This document shows positions 57,459 through 64,000 of a stretch of 64,000 nt of DNA, piece after piece. Position numbers and translations under genes: made by a program. Numbering within the stretch: position 1 is the stretch's first letter; every line of letters begins with the position of its first letter. The notes beneath the pieces are model-generated. The model saw nothing but the letters and a program-made list of their open reading frames with translations. It was not told the DNA's origin and did no database searches. Source of the stretch: Azospirillum sp. TSO35-2 (lineage in GTDB: Bacteria; Pseudomonadota; Alphaproteobacteria; Azospirillales; Azospirillaceae); assembly GCF_003116095.1 (NCBI RefSeq), contig NZ_LGRA01000021.1, positions 256,715 to 320,714 of the forward strand, written 5' to 3'.

Positions 57459-58352
57459 ATGAAGGTCGGCATCATCCTGAACCAACAGGCCGGATCGCTG
57501 GTCGGTCGGCCGATCGACGCGGCCAAGGAGACGATCCGCACCGCCTTCGAACGCCACGGCGCCACGGTGGATCTGCACGCGGTCGACGGACCGCAATGCA
57601 CCGAGACGATTCGCCGGGTGCTGGACTCGGACGCCGAGATGGTCGTGGTTGGCGGCGGCGACGGGACGCTGCACAGTGCGGTCACGCTGGCGCTGCCGAC
57701 CGGCAAGGCGCTGGGCGTCCTTCCCCTGGGAAGCCTCAACCTGTTGGCGCGTGATCTTCATATTCCACTTGAGCTTGAGGCCGCGGCCCAGGCGCTGGCG
57801 GAGGGGCGGTTGCGTGCCATCGACATCGCCGAGGTGAATGGCGAGCCCTACACCAACAGCTCGATCCTCGGTTTCTACCCGTCGGTCGTCCAGGAGCGCG
57901 AACGCCAGCGCAAGCAGCACCGGCTGCTGAAATGGCCGGGCGCGGCGCTGGCACTGGCCAAGACGCTCTATCGGCTGCCGATGCTCGACGTCCGGCTCGA
58001 TTGGGGCGACGGGCCGCGCCGCATGCGGACGCCGATCCTGGTGGTGTCCAACAACGTCTATGACGACGGATTCGGGCTGATCCTGAGCCGGCAGGCGCTG
58101 GACGCCGGAAAACTGGGCGTCTATGTGGCGCGGGAACGGAACGCCTTGGCGATGCTGCGGTTGATGGGGCGTCTGGTCGCCGGGTCCTGGAAGCAGGACG
58201 AGGCGCTGGACACTTACGCGGTCACCAGCCTGACCGTCCACAGCCGCCGCCATCATCTGCGGATGGTCAACGACGGCGAGGTCCGGAAGATGGTGGCACC
58301 GCTGCATTACCGGATTCGTCCGGGAGCACTGAAGGTTCTGGCGCCCTCTTGA
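57459..58352 (+). CDS. diacylglycerol kinase-like lipid kinase
   Basis: 297 residues. The nucleotide motif VVVGGGDGTLHSAV (GGGDGT, about 66-71) is followed by LGVLPLGSLNLLARDLHIPL, equivalent to the LPLGTXND stretch, with Ser and Leu in place of Thr and Asp. The C-terminal beta-sandwich contains ILVVSNNVYDDGFGLILSRQ. These proteins phosphorylate diacylglycerol, sphingoid bases or related lipids. ATG 57459 is used. The metallophosphoesterase gene follows by 19 nt, so they are probably co-transcribed. Confidence 0.87.
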   Translation: MKVGIILNQQAGSLVGRPIDAAKETIRTAFERHGATVDLHAVDGPQCTETIRRVLDSDAEMVVVGGGDGTLHSAVTLALPTGKALGVLPLGSLNLLARDLHIPLELEAAAQALAEGRLRAIDIAEVNGEPYTNSSILGFYPSVVQERERQRKQHRLLKWPGAALALAKTLYRLPMLDVRLDWGDGPRRMRTPILVVSNNVYDDGFGLILSRQALDAGKLGVYVARERNALAMLRLMGRLVAGSWKQDEALDTYAVTSLTVHSRRHHLRMVNDGEVRKMVAPLHYRIRPGALKVLAPS

Positions 58353-58371
58353 GACAACGGATGAGGTTGGC

Positions 58372-59271
58372 GTGAAACGGCTCGCTCACATCTCCGACCT
58401 GCATTTCGGGCGGATCGACCAACGCGTCGTCGATGGGCTGCTGGCCGACCTGACGGCGCAGAGCCCCGACATGATCGTCATCTCCGGCGATCTCGTGCAG
58501 CGCGCCAAACCGCGCCACTTCGAGGAGGCGCGGGCCTTTCTCGACCGATTGCCCTTTCCTTACATGGTCGTACCGGGAAATCATGACATCCCGGTTTACA
58601 ATGTGTTCCGCCGCTTCACCAACCCGTTCGGCCATTACCGCCGCTACATCAGCAGCGATTTCAGCCCGCTGCACGTCGACGATGAGCTGGCGGTGCTGGG
58701 CATCAACACGGCGCGGCCGGTGATCATGGACTTCTCCGAAGGGCGGATGAACCACCGGCAGATCGAACGGGTGCGCGAGGTGTTCTGCGACATGCCCGAC
58801 ACCGTGTTCAAGGTGCTGTTCACCCACCACCCGTTCCTGCCGCCACCCGACCTGCCCCGCACCCGGCTGGTCGGCCGGCATAAGCTGGTGCTGCCGGCGT
58901 TGGAGCATTGCGGCGTCGATCTGCTGCTGGCCGGCCACCTGCACAAGGCCTACTCCGGCGACATCATGAGCTTCCACACCCAGGTCGCCCGGTCGATCCT
59001 GGTCGCCCAGGCCTCCACCGCCACCTCGACCCGCCTGCGCAACGAGGCCAACGCCTACAACCTGATCACCGTCGACCAGCCGCAGGTGACCTTCGAGGTG
59101 CGGTCGTGGGAGGGGGCCTTCTTCACCGGCGGGCTGGTGTCGACCTACCGCAAGCACGGGCAGCGCTGGGCGCTGCAGGCGCAGGACACCGGATTCCGTC
59201 CGGTCGCCGGACGGTCCCTGGGCGCAGTGGCGGGCGCAGCCGGGGGCGCGGCGGAAAGTCCGGCGGCATGA
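58372..59271 (+). CDS. calcineurin-like metallophosphoesterase
   Basis: 299 residues. All metal-binding motifs are present: HISDLHFGRID, MIVISGDLVQRA, MVVPGNHDIP, THHPFLPPPD and LAGHLHKAYSG. The fold resembles the CpdA/Icc group that hydrolyses cyclic nucleotides or phosphodiesters; the substrate is unknown. The start is GTG 58372 with GAGG upstream. The C-terminal 40 residues are Ala/Gly-rich and likely disordered. It is coupled to the lipid kinase gene upstream, which hints at lipid or envelope phosphate turnover. Confidence 0.9.
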   Translation: MKRLAHISDLHFGRIDQRVVDGLLADLTAQSPDMIVISGDLVQRAKPRHFEEARAFLDRLPFPYMVVPGNHDIPVYNVFRRFTNPFGHYRRYISSDFSPLHVDDELAVLGINTARPVIMDFSEGRMNHRQIERVREVFCDMPDTVFKVLFTHHPFLPPPDLPRTRLVGRHKLVLPALEHCGVDLLLAGHLHKAYSGDIMSFHTQVARSILVAQASTATSTRLRNEANAYNLITVDQPQVTFEVRSWEGAFFTGGLVSTYRKHGQRWALQAQDTGFRPVAGRSLGAVAGAAGGAAESPAA

Positions 59272-59353
59272 GACGCATGCAACGCAGCAGCCGGTGGTCC
59301 GAAGGTGCCGGGCACGGCCCAACGGCTTGAGTTCCCTCTGCGGGAAGGCGTAG

Positions 59354-60394
<1,041 letters not shown>

Positions 60395-60436
60395 GCCGGG
60401 CGGAACTGAACAGTTCCGGATCGTCTTTGAGCAGAT

Positions 60437-60464
60437 CGGGGCCGCGGAGCGATCCGCGGCCCCG
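60437..60464 (+). terminator. hairpin after hemB
   Basis: CGGGGCCGCGGA (60437-60448) pairs with TCCGCGGCCCCG (60453-60464), a perfect 12-bp stem with loop GCGA. The following sequence is TATCGTTC rather than a T-run, so termination is probable but not certain. Confidence 0.65.
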
Positions 60465-60503
60465 TATCGTTCGGCCATCCCGTCATGGATGGAGACCTTC
60501 CCG

Positions 60504-61055
60504 ATGGCCCCGATTCGCACCGCCCTGCTGACCGCCGCCCTGCTGTCGGCCGCCACGCCCGCGATGGCGTTCGAGCTGCGCAGCCCCGACTTCACCGCCA
60601 ACACCCCGATCCCGGAGCGCAATGTCTTCGCCGGATTTGGCTGCACCGGCGGCAACCAGTCGCCGACCCTGAGTTGGAGCGAGCCGCCCGCCGGCACCCG
60701 CAGCCTCGCCGCCACCGTCTACGACCCCGACGCGCCGACCGGCAGCGGCTGGTGGCATTGGGTGGTGTTCAACCTGCCGGTCCAGACCCGCGCTCTGCCG
60801 GCCGGCGCCGGCGACCCGGCCAAGCCGGCCCTGCCGGCTGGCGCGGTGCAGAGCCGCACCGATTTCGGCGGCCCCGGCTATGGCGGCCCCTGCCCGCCGC
60901 AGGGCGACACGCCGCACCGCTACATCGTCACCGTCCATGCCCTCAAGGTCGAGTCGCTGCCGCTGCCGGCCGACGCCTCCGGCGCCATGGTCGGCTTCAA
61001 CCTGAACGCTGCCACCATCGCCAAGGCGACGCTGACCGCCCGCTATGGCCGTTGA
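60504..61055 (+). CDS. exported YbhB/YbcL-like (PEBP) protein
   Basis: 183 residues. The signal peptide MAPIRTALLTAALLSAATPA is cleaved after AMA. The mature domain has the phosphatidylethanolamine-binding-protein fold: FELRSPDFTANTPIP, NQSPTLSWSEPPAG, YDPDAPTGSGWWHWVVFNL (ligand-pocket Asp-Pro-Asp and His) and GGPGYGGPCPPQGDTPHRY. Function of bacterial members is poorly known. ATG 60504 has GGAGA 8 nt upstream; an ATG at 60489 is the alternative. An AraC regulator gene follows by about 30 nt. Confidence 0.9.
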   Translation: MAPIRTALLTAALLSAATPAMAFELRSPDFTANTPIPERNVFAGFGCTGGNQSPTLSWSEPPAGTRSLAATVYDPDAPTGSGWWHWVVFNLPVQTRALPAGAGDPAKPALPAGAVQSRTDFGGPGYGGPCPPQGDTPHRYIVTVHALKVESLPLPADASGAMVGFNLNAATIAKATLTARYGR

Positions 61056-61088
61056 TCGCGCCGCGGCGGCGACCGTAGAGTGATCGCC

Positions 61089-61949
61089 ATGGGTCCCGAC
61101 CTCCTCGCTCGCCTGTCCCGCTTCGCCGCCCGCGACCATCGCCCGGACGGAAGCGACCGGCCGCAGCGCCCGGCGCTGTGGTCCTTCGTCGCCCACGACC
61201 GCGAGCGGATGGCCGACGTGCGGATCGAGCGCACCGCCCTGATCGCCGTGCTGGAGGGCACCAAGGAGGTCGTCGATCCCTCCGGCACGCTGCGGCGCTT
61301 TCCCACCGGCACGGCCATGCTGCTGCCGCCGGGCTGGTTGGGATCGGTGGTGAACGAGCCCAGCGACGGCGGCCGCTACCGCGCCCTGGTGCTGGAGTTT
61401 CCCGCCGACATGGTGCGCCGGCTGCTGCGGGCCCATGGCACCGAGGGCTTGGGCCCGCGCGCCCGGCCGGGGGAATGGCGGGTCACCCTCACGCCGGGGC
61501 TGACCGACGCCATCGACCACGCCGCCGCCGGCCTGACCGCCGACCCGGCCCTGCCGCCCAAGCTGGCCCAGCATCGCTGCATGGAGGTGCTGCTCGCCCT
61601 GCTGGAGGATGGCGTGTGGTGGCTCGGCCCCATCGCGCCGACCGGCGCCGCCGACGCCGTGCGCCAGTTGGTGCGCACCCGACCCGACCACGCCTGGACG
61701 GCGGAGGGGGTGGCCGGCGCGCTGAATCTCAGCACCGGCACGCTGCGCCGCCGCCTGTCGGACGAGGGCAGTTCCGTCCGCCGCATCCTGACGGAGGAAC
61801 GGGTCGCCCACGCCCGCGACCTGCTGGAACGCGAGGGTCTCAGCGTGCAGGAGGCGGCGGAAGCCTGCGGCTACGCCAACCGTTCCCACTTCGCGCGGCG
61901 GATCCGGGAATCGACCGGGGTCAATCCGTCGGGTCTGCGGGGCGGCTGA
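61089..61949 (+). CDS. AraC-family transcriptional regulator
   Basis: 286 residues. The N-terminal cupin-like ligand-binding half (VRIERTALIAVLEGTKEVVD, then GTAMLLPPGWLGSVV) is followed by a C-terminal pair of helix-turn-helix motifs at about 195-280 (WTAEGVAGALNLSTGTLRRR and LSVQEAAEACGYANRSHFAR). ATG 61089 and GTG 61080 are both possible starts. It overlaps the convergent TetR gene by 29 bp at their 3' ends. Its targets may include the YbhB-like gene upstream; this is not shown. Confidence 0.9.
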   Translation: MGPDLLARLSRFAARDHRPDGSDRPQRPALWSFVAHDRERMADVRIERTALIAVLEGTKEVVDPSGTLRRFPTGTAMLLPPGWLGSVVNEPSDGGRYRALVLEFPADMVRRLLRAHGTEGLGPRARPGEWRVTLTPGLTDAIDHAAAGLTADPALPPKLAQHRCMEVLLALLEDGVWWLGPIAPTGAADAVRQLVRTRPDHAWTAEGVAGALNLSTGTLRRRLSDEGSSVRRILTEERVAHARDLLEREGLSVQEAAEACGYANRSHFARRIRESTGVNPSGLRGG

Positions 61950-62574
61950 CCACGCCACCACCGGCGGCGGTGCCATGGGCGCGCAGCAGCGCCGCGACCG
62001 AGTCGGCGACCACCCGCTCCGGGTCGGCGGTCACCGGCAGGCCGAGCATGGTCGGCCAGAACAGCACCTCCTTGATGCCACCCAGCAGTTGGGTCGCCAC
62101 CACATGCGGGTCGGGCGCGTTCAGCCGGCCGCGCGCGTGCTGCGCCGCCAGATAGCCGTCGAGCAGCGCGTAGGCGTGGCTCTTGCCGCCCTCCAGATAG
62201 TCCTGCGCCAGTTCGGGAAAGCGCTGGTGCTCGGCGATCACCAGCCGCAGCAGCCCGCGCACCTCCGGCCGGCGCATGTGGATGAGCAGCGACCGCAGGA
62301 AGGCCGGCAACGCCTGCTCCGGCGGCTGGTCCGGCGGCATGGTCAGTCCGCCGTCGGTGTAGAAGCCTTCATAGAGGCGGGACACCACGGCCTGGAACAG
62401 GTCGCGCTTGCCAGGGAAATGGTTGTAGACGGTGCGTTTCGACACCCCGGCGTCGGCGGCGATGGCGTCCATCGACGACGCCTCGTACCCGTGCGTCAGG
62501 AAGGCGCTGGTCGCCGCCTCCACCACCGCGTCCCGTTTGGCCGATCCGCGCGCACCCGCCTGAGCTGTTGACAT
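61921..62574 (-). CDS. TetR/AcrR-family transcriptional repressor
   Basis: 217 residues. The N-terminal helix-turn-helix (about 12-58: VVEAATSAFLTHGYEASSMD, ADAGVSKRTVYNHFPGKRDL) is typical of TetR proteins. The C-terminal helical domain (TetR_C of the AefR type, with LLRLVIAEHQRFPELAQDYL) senses an unknown ligand. It is divergent from an aldo-keto reductase with a palindromic operator between them, so it probably represses both itself and the reductase. Its 3' end overlaps the AraC gene by 29 bp in convergent orientation. Confidence 0.92.
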   Translation of the reverse strand: MSTAQAGARGSAKRDAVVEAATSAFLTHGYEASSMDAIAADAGVSKRTVYNHFPGKRDLFQAVVSRLYEGFYTDGGLTMPPDQPPEQALPAFLRSLLIHMRRPEVRGLLRLVIAEHQRFPELAQDYLEGGKSHAYALLDGYLAAQHARGRLNAPDPHVVATQLLGGIKEVLFWPTMLGLPVTADPERVVADSVAALLRAHGTAAGGGVVSRPADPTD

Positions 62575-62589
62575 TCCCCATCCCCGAAG

Positions 62590-62605
62590 TACACTGCACA
62601 GTGTA
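62590..62605. promoter_or_regulatory. palindromic operator between TetR regulator and aldo-keto reductase
   Basis: TACACTG (62590-62596), CA, CAGTGTA (62599-62605): a perfect 7-bp inverted repeat with a 2-bp centre, 16 bp before the regulator ATG and 65 bp before the reductase ATG. This is the usual place and form for a TetR-family operator. Confidence 0.75.
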
Positions 62606-62669
62606 GTGTATTTGTTGCCGACGGCTCCCAGGGTAATGCGCCCGGCCGCGGCACGGGAGAGGGAAAGCG

Positions 62670-63653
62670 ATGAAACAGCGCAACATCGGTGGAGTTTTGC
62701 CCGTCGCGGAGATCGGTCTCGGCTGCATGGGCATGTCGGAGTTCTACGGCCCGACCGACGACGCCCAGTCCCTGGCGACTCTGGAACGGGCGTTGGAGCT
62801 GGGGGTGTCGCTGTACGACACCGCCGACATGTACGGCGCCGGCCACAACGAGACGCTGCTCGGCCGTTTCCTGGCCGGCAAGCGCGACCGGGTGGTGGTC
62901 GCCACCAAGTTCGGCATCGTCCGCCAGCCCGGTGACTACGCCCGGCGCATCGACACCAGCGCCGCCTATGTGCGGCAGGCCTGCGACGCGTCGCTGAAGC
63001 GGCTGGGGGTGGAGACCATCGACCTCTATTACGCCCACCGCCTGAACCCCGACACCCCAGTCGAAGAAACCGTCGGCGCGATGGCGGATCTGGTCAAGGC
63101 CGGCAAGGTCCGGGCGCTCGGCCTGTCGGAGGTGTCGGCCGCCACGCTCCGCCGCGCCCACGCGGTCCATCCGATCGCCGCGGTGCAGAGCGAATATTCG
63201 TTGTGGACCCGCGACGTCGAGGAGTCGGTGTTGCCGGCCTGCCGGGAGTTGGGGGTGTCGCTGGTCGCCTACGCGCCGCTCGGCCGCGGCATGCTGACCG
63301 GGACGGTGAGCAACCGCGACCAGCTCGCCGAAAACGACTTCCGCCGCATCTCTCCCCGCTTCGCCGAGGGCAACCTCGACCGCAATCTTCACCTGGTCGA
63401 GTCGGTGAAGGCGCTCGCGGCGCAGAAGAGCTGCACCCCCGGTCAGGTCGCGCTGGCTTGGCTGCTGGCCCAGGGCCCGGACATCCTGCCGATCCCCGGC
63501 ACCAAGCGGATCAAGTATCTGGAGGAGAATGTCGGTGCCGCCGCGGTGACACTGACCGATGCGGAGGTGAAGGCGCTGAGCGACGCCCTGCCGCCGGGCG
63601 CCGCGGCCGGCGACCGCTACACGGCGGAGGGGATGAAGGGGTTGAACGCGTAA
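62670..63653 (+). CDS. aldo/keto reductase
   Basis: 327 residues with a TIM barrel. The family motifs are [30 protein letters not shown] (catalytic Asp and Tyr), the Lys in VVVATKFG and the His in [12 protein letters not shown]. The C-terminal NADPH part is [20 protein letters not shown]. It resembles YakC/IolS-type NADPH reductases of small aldehydes and ketones. ATG 62670 follows GGGAGAGGGA. Probably controlled by the divergent TetR regulator. Confidence 0.93.
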   Translation: MKQRNIGGVLPVAEIGLGCMGMSEFYGPTDDAQSLATLERALELGVSLYDTADMYGAGHNETLLGRFLAGKRDRVVVATKFGIVRQPGDYARRIDTSAAYVRQACDASLKRLGVETIDLYYAHRLNPDTPVEETVGAMADLVKAGKVRALGLSEVSAATLRRAHAVHPIAAVQSEYSLWTRDVEESVLPACRELGVSLVAYAPLGRGMLTGTVSNRDQLAENDFRRISPRFAEGNLDRNLHLVESVKALAAQKSCTPGQVALAWLLAQGPDILPIPGTKRIKYLEENVGAAAVTLTDAEVKALSDALPPGAAAGDRYTAEGMKGLNA

Positions 63654-63676
63654 GTCGCCAATAGGCTGACGTTAGA

Positions 63677-63780
63677 CCCCCACCTATCCTCCCCCGCTGG
63701 GCGGGGGAGGGATTGCCGCCACTCTCCCGAACAAGCACTTGCTCCCTCCCCTGCGAAGCGGGGGAGGGTTGGGGTGGGGG
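63677..63780. repeat. REP-like palindromic repeat element
   Basis: Two GC-rich palindromes in tandem: CCTCCCCCGC (63688-63697) with GCGGGGGAGG (63701-63710), and CCCTCCCC (63744-63751) with GGGGAGGG (63761-63768, GCGAAGC in the loop). They are framed by CCCCCACC and GGGGTGGGGG. This form of intergenic palindrome is widely repeated in alphaproteobacterial genomes. It fills the gap between the aldo-keto reductase and the cut gene and may also stop transcription. Confidence 0.75.
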
Positions 63781-63792
63781 CAGTGTCGGCGC

Positions 63793-64000
63793 TTACTTCG
63801 GCGTCCCCGACCACACCTGGAACTGCGGGGTTTCCAGCAGCATCTCGCTGTGGCCGAAGGCGGTCTTGAACAGCTTGCCGACGCCCGCGGTGCGCTGGGT
63901 CACCGCGACCAGCGCGCCGCGCAGCTTCAGGTACTGCTTGGTCCCCGTCACCAGCGCGTCGAGCATGCCGAAATCCTCGTCCTTGCCACGGTGGAGCGGC
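63793..64000 (-). CDS. C-terminal end of an unidentified protein (cut by window)
   Basis: The last 69 codons are visible and end in the stop at 63793-63795. The sequence contains DEDFGMLDALVTGTKQYLKL, then GVGKLFKTAFGHSEML and a final WSGTPK. I do not recognise the family from this part. Codon usage and lack of in-frame stops agree with a real coding region. The start lies beyond the right edge. Confidence 0.6.
   Translation of the reverse strand, partial: PLHRGKDEDFGMLDALVTGTKQYLKLRGALVAVTQRTAGVGKLFKTAFGHSEMLLETPQFQVWSGTPK

Overview
The window is GC-rich, gene-dense bacterial chromosome. It reads as an Azospirillum-like alphaproteobacterium of the Rhodospirillales/Azospirillaceae type. Supporting signs are an ornithine decarboxylase plus homospermidine synthase pair (homospermidine is typical of alphaproteobacteria), a MarR regulator closely resembling LdtR, a phasin for polyhydroxyalkanoate granules, GGAAC/CGTT-type ECF promoter sequences, and a histidine kinase with a plant-type ethylene-binding domain of the kind reported from Azospirillum. 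No rRNA, tRNA, CRISPR array, prophage or insertion sequence was seen. The content is mostly core chromosome, cut at both ends (serS at the left, an unidentified gene at the right).

Layout. 0-6 kb: start of serS, an MFS transporter, an acireductone dioxygenase, then a polyamine unit (structured leader with a short upstream ORF, ornithine decarboxylase, homospermidine synthase). 6-14.5 kb: lptD, an unknown membrane-anchored coiled-coil protein, and on the minus strand a tight ydbH-ynbE-ydbL operon for envelope lipid transport with an overlapping TPR/O-GlcNAc-transferase-like gene; then a periplasmic cyclophilin. 14.5-20.2 kb: a large Ser/Thr kinase with zinc ribbon, an aldose epimerase, a DUF1311 protein and a hypothetical. 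20.4-29.8 kb: a peptide amidoligase-type cluster (transglutaminase-DUF2126, circularly permuted ATP-grasp fused to alpha-E, second transglutaminase) interrupted by a RoxA-like di-haem cytochrome lipoprotein.

29.8-42.8 kb: receiver protein plus ethylene-receptor-like kinase, prfC, asd with a threonine-rich attenuator leader, glgP, a GNAT, an ECF sigma factor, a chemoreceptor behind an FNR-type box, a stress-type SDR and a small anti-sigma-like protein. 42.9-50.1 kb: PhoD-like protein, glycosyltransferase, TPR methyltransferase, lytic transglycosylase, rlmJ, phasin. 50.3-57.2 kb: branched-chain amino acid ABC transporter parts (binding protein and two permeases, no ATPases), a CPA1 antiporter, the LdtR-like regulator, a 3-hydroxyisobutyryl-CoA hydrolase-like gene. 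57.4-64 kb: lipid kinase, metallophosphoesterase, hemB, a YbhB-like protein, an AraC regulator, a TetR regulator divergent from an aldo-keto reductase with a palindromic operator between them, a REP-like palindromic element and a cut gene.

The most notable regulatory signals are the asd leader (five consecutive Thr codons with mutually exclusive hairpins), the ornithine decarboxylase leader (an 11-codon ORF running into a three-way junction) and the ethylene-receptor-like kinase with all seven known ethylene-binding residues at a constant offset from plant ETR1.
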